DNA of 64,000 nt from G963662675 sp963662675. GTDB lineage: Bacteria; Bacteroidota; Bacteroidia; Bacteroidales; Prolixibacteraceae. This document shows positions 35,105 to 44,358 of the stretch, one piece after another (within the stretch, counting starts at the first letter, position 1; every line of letters starts with the position of its first letter). A program made the translations under genes and the position numbers. A model generated the notes under the pieces. It had not been told where the DNA came from. It searched no databases and saw only the letters and a list, made by a program, of their open reading frames with translations. The stretch spans positions 124,001 through 188,000 of the forward strand of contig CAXXHP010000001.1 of assembly GCA_963662675.2 (NCBI GenBank), in the 5' to 3' direction.

Positions 35105-36289
35105 TTACATTGCTTCTCGGTAGAGTGTTTTGAGGTCACTAACTATTGGACTTCTCGGATTAGTTGCATTACATGGATCGGCTATTGCTTTTTTTGCAAG
35201 AGGATTAATGTCGTCTGTATTAACTCCTCTTTGTTTCAGTTTGCTTGTTATTCCTAAGTCGTCATTGATTTGAAACAGCTTGTCCCTAAGCGCATATTTT
35301 ATTTGTGATGTGGTCAGGTCTTTTATTGGTATGCCTAAAATGTCTGCAATTCTTTTATATCGGGTTTCGGCCTGAGGGTAGTTAAACTCAACAACGTGAG
35401 GCATGAGAATGGCGTTGCATTCGCCATGCGGCAAGTCAAGATATCCTCCTAAACTGTGTGTTAATGAGTGAGTGCACCCCAAACTTGCATTAGAAAAAGC
35501 CAACCCGGCGTATAGGCTTCCCAGCATCACTTTCCCTCTTAGATCAAGGTCAGTCGGGTGCTTTAGTGATTGTAGTAGGTTTGTGTGTATGATAGAAATT
35601 GCTTCTTGGGCATAAAGATCAGTGAAAGGTGAATTTGCATTTGATACGAAGGCCTCGAAAGCATGCGAAAGAGCATCAATCCCGGTGCATGCAGTTAAGA
35701 AGCTGTCCATTGTTGTCAAGGTAACAGGATCAATTAATGCTACGTCGGGAACAACGGCTTTACTAATAATGGCCATCTTGTAACGCTCTTCAATCTTATT
35801 GATAATGGCAAATTGAGAGACATCTGCGGCTGTGCCTCCGGTTGTTGGTATGCAAATCAGTGGAGGGGTTGGGTAGTCAATGGTGTCAACTCCTTCGAAT
35901 GAGTTGATGTGTTTTTTGTTAGAAGTAACAATTCCAATGCCTTTGGCGCAGTCTAAGACACTCCCGCCACCAATAGCTAAAATTAGATTGCACTTATTTT
36001 CCAGATAGATGTTTGCACCCACCATTACTTCCTCATTTCTTGGATTTGGAGAGACCGAAGAATAGATAATATAGTCAATGGTATTTTGTCTCAGGGAATT
36101 TTCAATATCTAGAAACCAAGGCTGATTAATGACCCCTTCGTAGGACACTAATAATACTTTCTTGGCTCCAAAACTAGTGCAGTAATTCGCAGCAAGAAGG
36201 CGAGCATCTGTACCAAAAATGTATTCCGGAGCCACGAATTTCCGTAATTCCAGTTGGATTTTATCGTCACTAGATAGGTTGTAGTTCAT
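35105..36289 (-). CDS. Iron-containing alcohol dehydrogenase
   Basis: A 394-residue group III dehydrogenase, cytoplasmic, NAD(P)-dependent. The nucleotide-binding IGGGSVLDCAKGI (about 104-116) and the metal-binding histidines in THSLTHSLGGYLDLPHGECNA region (shown in two parts as THSLTHSLGG and LPHGECNA) are intact. The substrate is unclear: relatives act on butanol, propanediol or lactaldehyde. The upstream 460-base gap holds no obvious promoter of the consensus type. Cotranscribed with the PAS kinase. Confidence 0.92.
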   Translation of the reverse strand: MNYNLSSDDKIQLELRKFVAPEYIFGTDARLLAANYCTSFGAKKVLLVSYEGVINQPWFLDIENSLRQNTIDYIIYSSVSPNPRNEEVMVGANIYLENKCNLILAIGGGSVLDCAKGIGIVTSNKKHINSFEGVDTIDYPTPPLICIPTTGGTAADVSQFAIINKIEERYKMAIISKAVVPDVALIDPVTLTTMDSFLTACTGIDALSHAFEAFVSNANSPFTDLYAQEAISIIHTNLLQSLKHPTDLDLRGKVMLGSLYAGLAFSNASLGCTHSLTHSLGGYLDLPHGECNAILMPHVVEFNYPQAETRYKRIADILGIPIKDLTTSQIKYALRDKLFQINDDLGITSKLKQRGVNTDDINPLAKKAIADPCNATNPRSPIVSDLKTLYREAM

Positions 36290-36392
36290 CCCCTAAAATA
36301 TTCTTATAATATGCAAGTTGTAATATAGTGAAATTATTGAATATTTAAGCCGGACATTTTGAGTTAGGACAGAATTGTGTCGGATTTAGTTC

Positions 36393-36539
36393 ATGCAAAA
36401 TCCTTTAGAAGTTGAGTGTTATTATTTAAAAGCGTCGGGTGTTATGTCATTGGAGTCGTGTAATTTTGATTTAGTCAAGATTACACGTGTAGGCTTATTT
36501 GCTAAAGAAGGGGTTGGTGAGGATTTGAGTAAGTCTTAA
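36393..36539 (+). CDS. Possible small protein of 48 residues (weak)
   Basis: In the 463-base gap between ADH and the cyclophilin, an ATG at 36393 opens a 48-codon frame beginning MQNPLEVECYYLKASG and ending GVGEDLSKS. No homologue is recognised. It contains a strong hairpin in the DNA (36457-36487), so it could equally be chance coding over a structured or regulatory segment. The remainder of the gap shows nothing else. Confidence 0.2.
   Translation: MQNPLEVECYYLKASGVMSLESCNFDLVKITRVGLFAKEGVGEDLSKS
36457..36487. repeat. 13-base inverted repeat in the ADH-cyclophilin gap
   Basis: CGTGTAATTTTGA (36457-36469) pairs with TCAAGATTACACG (36475-36487), one T-G pair, 5-base loop. No T run follows, so it is not a classical terminator. 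About 170 bases upstream of the ADH start; candidate operator or structured RNA. Confidence 0.5.
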
Positions 36540-36716
36540 ATAGGATGAAAAAGCAATGAGCGAAAGGAATAATTCCCATTTAAAAATTTGATTTAAAGCC
36601 CTCTGTTATAACGGCGATAGGTTAAAGCACAGAGCTGTCGGTCAGCATGTTTGAGTGGCAGCAGACTTCTAAGATGGATAATCGTTCAGTCGTAGCAGAA
36701 AATCCAATCCGAGGTG

Positions 36717-36754
36717 AAATAGAAAGGCCGGACTATTGCCCGGCCTTTCTATTT
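36717..36754 (-). terminator. Terminator after the cyclophilin gene
   Basis: AAATAGAAAGGCCGG (36717-36731) pairs perfectly with 36740-36754. The repeat overlaps the stop codon of the cyclophilin gene on the minus strand. Confidence 0.75.
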
Positions 36755-37190
36755 ATTCTTCAATAATGGTAATCTTTTCGATTTCGTCGCCGGCTTTGAT
36801 GGCATCGATCACTTCAAGACCTTCGTAAACTTTACCGAAGCATGTGTGATTTCTGTCAAGGTGCGCGGTGTTTTCACGGCTGTGGCAAACGAAAAACTGA
36901 GATCCTCCAGTATTTCTGCCTGCGTGTGCCATTGAAAGTACACCTCTGTCATGGTATTGGTTATTTCCATCTAGTTCGCATTTAATGGAGTACCCTGGTC
37001 CTCCTGCACCTGTGCCATCGGGACAACCGCCTTGAATGACAAAGTTCGGGATTACCCGGTGAAAGGTTAGTCCATCGTAGAAGCCGGATTTTGAAAGTTT
37101 TACAAAATTCGCTACAGTTTCCGGAGCATCTTCTTCATAGAAGTTTACTTTCATTATCCCTTTACTCGTATAAATTTCAGCTTTTTTCAT
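36753..37190 (-). CDS. Cyclophilin-type peptidyl-prolyl isomerase
   Basis: A 145-residue cytoplasmic isomerase with no signal peptide. The core motifs FHRVIPNFVIQGGCPDGTG and GGSQFFVCH, with the catalytic arginine of FHRVIP, and HLDRNHTCFGKVYEG are intact. Length is that of the compact bacterial PpiB group. Monogenic, divergent from the glutamate dehydrogenases. Confidence 0.95.
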   Translation of the reverse strand: MKKAEIYTSKGIMKVNFYEEDAPETVANFVKLSKSGFYDGLTFHRVIPNFVIQGGCPDGTGAGGPGYSIKCELDGNNQYHDRGVLSMAHAGRNTGGSQFFVCHSRENTAHLDRNHTCFGKVYEGLEVIDAIKAGDEIEKITIIEE

Positions 37191-37218
37191 GATTGATTTC
37201 TCTTATAAAATTCAGCTT

Positions 37219-37226
37219 CAAAAGTA
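37219..37226 (-). promoter_or_regulatory. Predicted cyclophilin promoter -7 element
   Basis: TACTTTTG on the minus strand, an exact TAnnTTTG match, 28 bases before the ATG at 37190. Confidence 0.45.
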
Positions 37227-37389
37227 CAAATTAGTTCGATTACTAAAAAAATGAAACTATATAATCAATTATGATGTAATAGTATGTTAAATGAGTTGTC
37301 GTATCTATATTGCCTTCCTAAAAACAAGAAGAGCATTGATTATTAACTCAATATGTTGAACTTGTTCATCTAATTTTAAATGAATCGTT

Positions 37390-38742
37390 ATGCCAAAGTC
37401 TATTGATAAATTTATAGAAGATTTCATGGCCTATGTGAAAGTCAGAGATCCACATCAGCATGAATTCCATCAGGCCGTGCATGAAGTGGTTGAATCGTTG
37501 GCCCCTTTTATATTGGATAATCCAAAGTATATCAAGACCAATATCCTTCAGCGTTTGGTTGAGCCTGAGCGTGTTATTCATTTTCGTGTTCCATGGGTTG
37601 ATGACATGGGGAATGTTCACGTTAATCGGGGATTTCGGGTGGAAATGAATTCGGCTATTGGTCCTTATAAAGGAGGTTTGCGTTTTCATCCCACGGTTAG
37701 TCTTAGTATAATGAAGTTTCTAGCATTTGAGCAAGTTTTTAAAAATAGTCTTACCAGTTTGCCAATGGGCGGTGGCAAAGGGGGATCTGATTTTGATCCG
37801 AAAAATAAATCCGATCAGGAAGTGATGCGGTTTTGCCAAAGTTTTATGACTGAGTTGTATCGGCATATTGGGCCTAATACCGATGTGCCGGCAGGTGATA
37901 TTGGCGTTGGTGGGCGCGAAATTGGCTATTTGTTTGGTCAGTACAAGCGTTTGCGGAATGAATTCACAGGGGTACTTACGGGCAAAGGAATTGAATGGGG
38001 AGGGAGTTTAATAAGACCGGAGGCGACAGGTTACGGCACGGTGTATTTTGCGGGGGAGATGATGAAATCTAAAGGTGATTCAATAAAAGGGAAAACAGTA
38101 GCTATATCCGGTTCCGGCAATGTTGCGCAATACGCTGCACAAAAAGTAATTGAGCTGGGGGGCAAGGTTGTCACACTCTCAGATTCCAGTGGGTTCATCT
38201 ATGACAAGGACGGAATAGATGATGAAAAATTGAATTACGTTTTTGATTTAAAAAATATAAGGAGAGGGCGCATTTCTGAATATGCAGATAAATATGGTTG
38301 CGAGTATCATGCTGGCCAACGACCTTGGGCTGCCAAATGCGAGGTTGTCTTGCCTTGTGCAACTGAAAATGAATTGGATGGTGATGATGCTAAAATGCTA
38401 CTGATAAATGGTTGCCAAATTGTGGCAGAAGGTGCCAATATGCCTTGTACTCCCGAGGCTGTTCATGAGTTTCAAAAGGCAAAAATTTTATATGCTCCGG
38501 GAAAAGCGGCTAATGCGGGAGGTGTTGCCGTTTCTGGCTTGGAGATGGCGCAAAACAGTATGCGTATTAATTGGACACGGGAGGAAGTTGATGCCCGCCT
38601 GCACACGATCATGAAAACGATTCATGAAATGTGTTTGAAATATGGAACACATAGCGATGGATGGGTCAATTATGTTGATGGCGCAAATATTGGGGGTTTT
38701 GTGAAGGTGGCAACTGCGGCTTTGGCTCAAGGGGTTGTCTGA
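37390..38742 (+). CDS. gdhA: Glutamate dehydrogenase, copy 1 (NADP-type loop)
   Basis: A 450-residue hexameric glutamate dehydrogenase (alpha-ketoglutarate plus ammonia to glutamate). Glutamate-binding K94 in GPYKGGLRFHP and catalytic K130 in PMGGGKGGSDFD are present. The Rossmann motif is SGSGNVA and the coenzyme loop reads TLSDSSGF (264-268), like the NADP-linked E. coli GdhA. A second copy follows 120 bases later. They share long identical blocks in the catalytic domain. Confidence 0.95.
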   Translation: MPKSIDKFIEDFMAYVKVRDPHQHEFHQAVHEVVESLAPFILDNPKYIKTNILQRLVEPERVIHFRVPWVDDMGNVHVNRGFRVEMNSAIGPYKGGLRFHPTVSLSIMKFLAFEQVFKNSLTSLPMGGGKGGSDFDPKNKSDQEVMRFCQSFMTELYRHIGPNTDVPAGDIGVGGREIGYLFGQYKRLRNEFTGVLTGKGIEWGGSLIRPEATGYGTVYFAGEMMKSKGDSIKGKTVAISGSGNVAQYAAQKVIELGGKVVTLSDSSGFIYDKDGIDDEKLNYVFDLKNIRRGRISEYADKYGCEYHAGQRPWAAKCEVVLPCATENELDGDDAKMLLINGCQIVAEGANMPCTPEAVHEFQKAKILYAPGKAANAGGVAVSGLEMAQNSMRINWTREEVDARLHTIMKTIHEMCLKYGTHSDGWVNYVDGANIGGFVKVATAALAQGVV

Positions 38743-38862
38743 CCCTTTGTATTCTCATTTTGGAATGTCTGCTGTTAAACATTTGGGGGCTGCTTAAACT
38801 TGTCGTAAAGTCAGTTTTTATCATTATTTTCATCACTTATTTTGAGCTGAAAATTTTGAATT

Positions 38863-40197
38863 ATGAAATTGAATTTCGATGATTTTATGGCTTCTGTTGA
38901 AGCCGGAACTCCCGGAGAGACAGAATTCCATCAGGCAGTGCATGAGGTGGTTGAATCCGTGTGGGAGGTGTACGAGAAAAATCCAAGATACCAGAAGTCC
39001 AAGATACTTGAGCGAATGATTGAACCTGAACGTGTAATCATGTTTCGTGTTCCGTGGGTTGATGATTTGGGGGAGATTCATATTAATAGAGGGTATCGTG
39101 TCGAGTTTAACTCTGCACTGGGTCCATATAAGGGGGGATTGCGCTTTCACCCAACGGTAACTCTTTCCATTCTGAAGTTTTTAGGCTTTGAACAGATTTT
39201 CAAGAACAGCCTGACTACATTGCCCATGGGAGGAGGAAAGGGTGGTTCCGATTTTAGCACTAAGGGAAAATCGGACAATGAGATTATGCGTTTTTGCCAA
39301 AGTTTTATGACAGAATTGCAACGTCATATTGGACCTAATACAGATGTTCCTGCCGGCGATATTGGAGTTGGTGGTCGTGAAATCGGATACCTTTTCGGAC
39401 AATACAAGCGCATCCGCAATGAATTTACAGGTGTTTTAACAGGCAAGGGATTGACTTGGGGCGGTAGCCTTATTCGACCTGAAGCTACCGGTTATGGTGC
39501 CGTCTATTTTGTTCATCATATGTTAGAGCATCTTGGGAAGGAAATCGCAGGGCAAACGTTTGCTGTTTCTGGATTTGGGAATGTGGCTTGGGGTGCTATT
39601 CAGAAAATAAATGAATTGGGAGGTAAGGTCGTTACCATTTCAGGGCCTGATGGATACATATTCGATCCGGAAGGAATAAGCGGGAGTAAAGTCGATTATC
39701 TATTAGAGTTACGTGCAACAAATAATGATGTAGTAGAGCCTTATGCCGCAGAATTTGGTGCGAAGTTTTTTTCTGGGAAAAAGCCATGGGAGCAAAAGGT
39801 GGATATCGCCATTCCTTGTGCCACACAGAATGAGGTTGATGTAGAAGATGCTAAGATGTTAGTTGCGAATGGTTGTTTTTTGTTAGCTGAAGCTTCAAAT
39901 ATGGGATGTACATCTGAGGCCGTTGATTATTTGGTCGACCACATTAATTATGCTCCGGGTAAGGCGGTGAATGCTGGTGGAGTTGCCGTGTCAGGCTTAG
40001 AAATGACTCAAAATAGTCAGCGGCTAAACTGGACTCGGGAGGAAGTAGATGCCCGGTTACATATTATTATGCGTGAAATCCATGAAACTTGCGTGAAATA
40101 CGGAAGAAACGGAGCTCGGATAAATTACGTTAAAGGAGCGAATTTAGGTGGTTTTGTGAAAGTGGCAGAAGCCATGCTCGCCCAAGGCGTTGTGTGA
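38863..40197 (+). CDS. Glutamate dehydrogenase, copy 2 (divergent coenzyme loop)
   Basis: A 444-residue paralogue of the preceding gene. Catalytic K126 in PMGGGKGGSDF and K90 in GPYKGGLRF are kept. The Rossmann motif is SGFGNVAW and the loop after strand 2 reads TISGPDGY (260-263) in place of the SDSS of copy 1, so the coenzyme preference may differ (NAD or dual). Bacteroides species are known to hold glutamate dehydrogenases of different cofactor use. Probably a tandem duplication with later divergence. No terminator separates the two genes, but a 120-base gap could hold its own promoter. Confidence 0.94.
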   Translation: MKLNFDDFMASVEAGTPGETEFHQAVHEVVESVWEVYEKNPRYQKSKILERMIEPERVIMFRVPWVDDLGEIHINRGYRVEFNSALGPYKGGLRFHPTVTLSILKFLGFEQIFKNSLTTLPMGGGKGGSDFSTKGKSDNEIMRFCQSFMTELQRHIGPNTDVPAGDIGVGGREIGYLFGQYKRIRNEFTGVLTGKGLTWGGSLIRPEATGYGAVYFVHHMLEHLGKEIAGQTFAVSGFGNVAWGAIQKINELGGKVVTISGPDGYIFDPEGISGSKVDYLLELRATNNDVVEPYAAEFGAKFFSGKKPWEQKVDIAIPCATQNEVDVEDAKMLVANGCFLLAEASNMGCTSEAVDYLVDHINYAPGKAVNAGGVAVSGLEMTQNSQRLNWTREEVDARLHIIMREIHETCVKYGRNGARINYVKGANLGGFVKVAEAMLAQGVV

Positions 40198-40320
40198 TTG
40201 TTGAATAGTTTGGGCTAGTTGAAATTTAAGTATGCCAAGTGGTTGAATTATCAATTAGATAATATTTGAAAGAATGCTGTCTTCAAATTAAGTATTTATT
40301 TTGCTGATAAATTTCTTTCT

Positions 40321-41085
40321 ATGTTGATTGACACACATTCACATATATATTCAGAAGATTTTAATGATGATCTGGATGAGGTTGTAAAAAGAGCTTTTGA
40401 GAATAATATTCTCAAGATTATACTTCCTAATATTGATAGCTCTTCGATAAAAAAAATGCTTGACTTATCGGCACAATATCCTCAGATTTGTTTTCCACTG
40501 ATGGGGCTACATCCAACCTCCGTGAATGAAGACTTTCTGGAGGAACTTGAATTGGTGGAGTTTTGGCTTAAGAAGCGGAAATTTTACGGCATTGGAGAAA
40601 TTGGTATCGACCTTTATTGGGATAAAACATTTATAAAGGAACAAACGGAAGCATTTCGTGTCCAAATTCAAATGGCAAAAAAATATGAGTTACCTATTGT
40701 TATTCATGTGCGAGAGTCTTTTGATGAGGTCTTCGCTGTTTTAAAAGAGGAGGGGGTTGATGGGCTTAATGGGGTTTTTCATAGTTTCTCTGGAACAATA
40801 GAGCAGGCTCAGCAAGTCATTAATCTGGGATTTAAATTGGGGGTTAACGGAATTGTTACTTTTAAAAATAGTGGGATGGGGCAGGTGATTGAAAAAATTG
40901 ACGCATCTCATATTATATTAGAAACAGATGCGCCATATTTGACTCCGGTTCCGTTTAGGGGAAAACGCAATGAGAGTTCGTATTTGATATATGTCGCGCA
41001 AAAAGTGGCAGAACTCCATGGTGCGCCGGTAGCAGAGATTGCCAGAATTACAACTCAGAATGCAGAGAGGCTATTTAGTGTGTAA
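40321..41085 (+). CDS. TatD-family metal-dependent hydrolase
   Basis: A 254-residue TIM-barrel hydrolase. Metal ligands are visible in DTHSHIYSEDF, in GEIGID, in PIVIHVRES, and in the LETDAPYLTP end motif. The family includes 3'-5' DNA/RNA exonucleases and D-aminoacyl-tRNA-related enzymes; the real substrate here cannot be told. The asparaginase gene starts 28 bases after the stop on the same strand, a frequent Bacteroidota pair. Confidence 0.93.
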   Translation: MLIDTHSHIYSEDFNDDLDEVVKRAFENNILKIILPNIDSSSIKKMLDLSAQYPQICFPLMGLHPTSVNEDFLEELELVEFWLKKRKFYGIGEIGIDLYWDKTFIKEQTEAFRVQIQMAKKYELPIVIHVRESFDEVFAVLKEEGVDGLNGVFHSFSGTIEQAQQVINLGFKLGVNGIVTFKNSGMGQVIEKIDASHIILETDAPYLTPVPFRGKRNESSYLIYVAQKVAELHGAPVAEIARITTQNAERLFSV

Positions 41086-41113
41086 TTGGTTCGTATTTCT
41101 TATTTTTACATGA

Positions 41114-42157
41114 ATGTTGATTATGGACACAGGTAAGCCCTCTATCTTAATTATATATACTGGTGGTACCATTGGGATGGTTCAAAAGCCGGGAGTGGGT
41201 AATTTGAGCCCGGTAAAATTTGATCAGATACTGGATGAAGTTCCCGAGTTGAGTCGATTAGGCTATAATCTGGAATCAATTACTTTTAATCCACCAATCG
41301 ATTCTTCTGATATTTCTCCTGCCATTTGGGCAAAATTGGCCAAGACAATTCAAAACAAATATGAAAAATTTGATGGTTTCGTAATATTGCATGGAACCGA
41401 TACGATGGCTTATACAGCTTCTGCTCTAAGTTACATGCTCCAAAATTTAAGTAAGCCAGTGGTAATGACTGGGTCTCAGTTGCCAATTGGGATTTTTAGA
41501 ACTGATGGGAAAGAGAATCTGATAACATCAATAGAAATTGCAGCAGCCAAATTGAATGGGAAGGCTATCGTTCCTGAGGTGTGTATTTATTTTGATTTTA
41601 AATTGACAAGAGGAAATAGGACAAGTAAAAGACATGCCGATCATTTTAGTGCTTTTAGTTCCACTAATTATCCTTTGCTTGCGAAGGCTGGAGTTGATAT
41701 TAAATACTTTCGGGACGATATCTATTATTCGAAGGACAATGGAGCCTTAAAAATCAAGACTAAGTTTAACAATAATATAGTTGTTGTGAAACTCTTTCCG
41801 GGGATGAGTAAGGGCGTACTTAAATGCATTATTGGTATTCCCGGATTGAAGGGTATTGTATTGGAGACTTTTGGGTCGGGGAATGTGCCCTCCTTACCAT
41901 GGTTTATTAATTTAATAAAAAAGGCAATTCGTCAAAAAATAATAATTGTCAACATAACACAGTGCGAAGGAGGGACTGTGAAAATGGGGCATTACGAGTC
42001 TAGTAGAGAATTACTGAGTGCCGGAGTGATTAGCGGGAAAGATATGACTACGGAAGCGGCAGTGACAAAATTGATGTTCTTGTTGGGGCAGGGTTTCGAT
42101 GACGAGAATATTAAGCGGCATTTGAATAAAAGTGTTCGTGGTGAAATAAGTGAATAG
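41114..42157 (+). CDS. ansA: Type I (cytoplasmic) L-asparaginase
   Basis: A 347-residue amidohydrolase with no signal peptide, converting asparagine to aspartate and ammonia. The nucleophile threonine is in IIYTGGTIGM and the second triad in LHGTDTMAY; both are intact. The ATG at 41123 is an alternative start three codons in. It follows tatD by 28 bases. Confidence 0.93.
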   Translation: MLIMDTGKPSILIIYTGGTIGMVQKPGVGNLSPVKFDQILDEVPELSRLGYNLESITFNPPIDSSDISPAIWAKLAKTIQNKYEKFDGFVILHGTDTMAYTASALSYMLQNLSKPVVMTGSQLPIGIFRTDGKENLITSIEIAAAKLNGKAIVPEVCIYFDFKLTRGNRTSKRHADHFSAFSSTNYPLLAKAGVDIKYFRDDIYYSKDNGALKIKTKFNNNIVVVKLFPGMSKGVLKCIIGIPGLKGIVLETFGSGNVPSLPWFINLIKKAIRQKIIIVNITQCEGGTVKMGHYESSRELLSAGVISGKDMTTEAAVTKLMFLLGQGFDDENIKRHLNKSVRGEISE

Positions 42158-42226
42158 CGTATTTTTTTTTCACAATTTTTTTGTAATTTGCAGCCCTGAA
42201 AAATTTTCCGGTACAGGAAAACTATT

Positions 42227-42314
42227 GGAGAGATGCAGGAGTGGCTTAACTGGCACGCCTGGAAAGCGTGTGTACCTCAAAAGGGTACCGAGGGTTCGAA
42301 TCCCTCTCTCTCCG
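42227..42314 (+). tRNA. tRNA-Ser (anticodon GGA)
   Basis: An 88-base cloverleaf. The acceptor stem GGAGAGA (42227-42233) pairs with TCTCTCC (42307-42313), with discriminator G42314. The anticodon loop is CTGGAAA with GGA at 42261-42263, the T arm is GAGGG-TTCGAAT-CCCTC (42290-42306), and a long variable arm marks class II. CCA is not encoded. Reads UCC and UCU. Confidence 0.97.
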
Positions 42315-42462
42315 CGTAAGGCGGGGTGAGAAAATATCGAAATTAAGGAAGAATGTTTTGAAGGTGGTCAGAAGTAATTTTTTTATTTCAGGATCCAATC
42401 AGAATTAAATATCAAATAGTATATAATTAAATTAAAGAATTTACTAATTAAAATTAAAACCA

Positions 42463-43284
42463 ATGATGAAAAAACTATTTGCGTTTATAGCAGTTCTAGG
42501 GATGCTTTTTTTGGGAGTATCTAACAACGCCGTTGCTCAGGAACAAGCAGAAGAAGCGACTACTGAAGTAGCAGCTGAGCAGGCGACACCTGCTGTTGAT
42601 TATTCAGCAGACGCTGAAGAAGAAGCAGCAGCAACTGCTGAAGAAGGTCAATCTTTACACAGCCAGTTGAAGCAAAAATTTATTGAGGGTGGAGCAAATT
42701 TCATGTCTTTTGTATTGATCTGTTTGATTTTAGGTCTTGCAATGGCATTAGAAAGAGTTATTTATTTGAATCTTTCTACCAGCAATAATAAAAAGCTTTT
42801 AGTGAAAGTTGAAGAGGCATTAGCTGAAGGTGGTATTGAAGCAGCAAAAGAAGTTTGTCGTAATACTCGTGGCCCTGTTGCCAGTATTTTCTTCCAAGGT
42901 CTTGACCGTTCTGAAGAAGGTATCGATGTAGTTGAGAAAACAGTTGTTGCATACGGAGGTGTTCAGACAGGTTTGTTAGAAAAAGGATTGAGTTGGTTGT
43001 CTTTGTTTATTGCATTGGCTCCTATGCTTGGTTTCATGGGTACTGTAATTGGTATGATTGCAGCATTTGATGCGATTGAAGTTGCTGGTGATATTAGCCC
43101 GTCTTTGGTAGCCGGTGGTATTAAAGTAGCCTTGATTACAACTGTATCTGGTCTTGTAGTAGCGATTATTCTTCAAATCTTTTACAATTATTGTACTGCA
43201 AAAATCGATAGTATTGTAAATAGCATGGAAGATGCTTCTATCTCTTTGATTGACATTTTAGTAAAACACAATCTTAAAAAATAA
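42463..43284 (+). CDS. exbB: MotA/TolQ/ExbB proton channel protein
   Basis: 273 residues. A signal-peptide-like start (1-26, ending NAVAQ) and an Ala/Glu-rich linker precede three helices (about 72-96, 168-190, 205-235). The channel core has GFMGTVIGMIAAFDAIEVAG. It would use the proton gradient to energise ExbD and TonB for the receptors of the outer membrane. First gene of a four-gene operon. Cleavable signal and linker are a Bacteroidota feature. Confidence 0.93.
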   Translation: MMKKLFAFIAVLGMLFLGVSNNAVAQEQAEEATTEVAAEQATPAVDYSADAEEEAAATAEEGQSLHSQLKQKFIEGGANFMSFVLICLILGLAMALERVIYLNLSTSNNKKLLVKVEEALAEGGIEAAKEVCRNTRGPVASIFFQGLDRSEEGIDVVEKTVVAYGGVQTGLLEKGLSWLSLFIALAPMLGFMGTVIGMIAAFDAIEVAGDISPSLVAGGIKVALITTVSGLVVAIILQIFYNYCTAKIDSIVNSMEDASISLIDILVKHNLKK

Positions 43285-43292
43285 TTACGTAT

Positions 43293-43748
43293 ATGAAACT
43301 TGAAAAAGTAGTAAACATTTTAATGTGGGTACTTTTGGCAGTTTCGGCAATTTTGATTGTGTCACTAATGTCAAACATTAGTGAAGAAGATGCTGATGCT
43401 GTTATGGGCTCTTGGATTAATATAAACCTTAACTGGACCTATATTTTGTTAGGTGTGGCGGCTGGTTTTGCTATCCTTGGTGCTTTATACTTCACATTTA
43501 CCGATAAAGATGCCGCAAAGAAAGGTTTAACTGCATTGGCTTTTGCTGCCGTTGTTGTTGGCATTTCTTATGTGATTGCTTCTGACGCAATTCCACAATT
43601 TTTTGGTGTGGAGAAATATGTTGCAGACGGTTCTTTGACCAATACAATTGCTAAATGGATCGACACAACTATGATTACAACATATGTGTTGTTAGGCCTT
43701 GTAATTGTGTCTATAGCTGTTTCATCAGTTGCTCGTATATTTAAATAA
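43293..43748 (+). CDS. Four-helix membrane protein of the exb operon, unknown function
   Basis: 151 residues, with helices at about 8-26, 48-69, 79-96 and 126-147. The two halves look alike in layout (a short polar loop with acidic residues between paired helices), which may mean an internal duplication. No family name is recognised; it sits 8 bases after exbB and 36 before the first exbD, a fixed place in Bacteroidota exb operons as I recall. Candidate accessory subunit of the energy-transducing complex. Confidence 0.75.
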   Translation: MKLEKVVNILMWVLLAVSAILIVSLMSNISEEDADAVMGSWININLNWTYILLGVAAGFAILGALYFTFTDKDAAKKGLTALAFAAVVVGISYVIASDAIPQFFGVEKYVADGSLTNTIAKWIDTTMITTYVLLGLVIVSIAVSSVARIFK

Positions 43749-43784
43749 TTCAACGTGGATTTAAACACAGGAAAAAACTAAGTT

Positions 43785-44357
43785 ATGGCTAAGAAAATAC
43801 CTGAAATACCTGCAGCATCATTGGCTGATATTGCCTTTATGTTGCTCATATTTTTCCTGGTAACAACCACGATGGATGTGGACAGCGGTTTGGAACGTAG
43901 ACTTCCTCAAATGGCTCCTGAACAACAGGATGATACACCACCAATTAAAGAACGAAATGTATTCGTTGTTTTGGTGAACTATCAAAATCAGCTGTTAGTA
44001 GAAGGCGAACAAATAAGTGTTGATGATCTTCGTGAAAAAGCAAAAGAATTTATGAAAAACTCTGCAGATGATGAAAATTTACCTGAAAAAAATTATGAGG
44101 AAGTTCCTTATTTCGGGCAAGTTGGAATCACTAAGGGGGTAATTTCTTTGCGGAACGATGAGGGTACTCAATACGGTACTTACATTGCTGTTCAAAACGA
44201 GTTGGTTGGTGCCATCAATGATCTAAGAGAAGAATTGGCTAGACAACAGTTTGGCAAGTCTTATATTGATCTGGATAGTGATCAACAAAATGCGATAAAG
44301 AAAATTTATCCATCTAAAATATCAGAAGCTGAACCTAAAAGAGTGGGAGGAAATTAG
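43785..44357 (+). CDS. exbD: Biopolymer transport protein ExbD, copy 1
   Basis: 190 residues: short cytoplasmic start, one helix with the essential aspartate D15 in LADIAFMLLIFFLVTTTM, then a long periplasmic domain that is larger and more acidic than in E. coli ExbD. Overall family match is clear. It ends one base before the next ExbD gene. Confidence 0.92.
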   Translation: MAKKIPEIPAASLADIAFMLLIFFLVTTTMDVDSGLERRLPQMAPEQQDDTPPIKERNVFVVLVNYQNQLLVEGEQISVDDLREKAKEFMKNSADDENLPEKNYEEVPYFGQVGITKGVISLRNDEGTQYGTYIAVQNELVGAINDLREELARQQFGKSYIDLDSDQQNAIKKIYPSKISEAEPKRVGGN

Positions 44358-44358
44358 T

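Noticed and set aside
37366..39150. Minus-strand frames across the glutamate dehydrogenases
   Set aside because: They are reverse-strand shadows of conserved coding sequence and occur at the same place in both copies because the copies are homologous.
42227..42314. Possible integration site at tRNA-Ser
   Set aside because: tRNA genes often serve as attachment sites, but no integrase and no direct repeat of the tRNA 3' end was found nearby.
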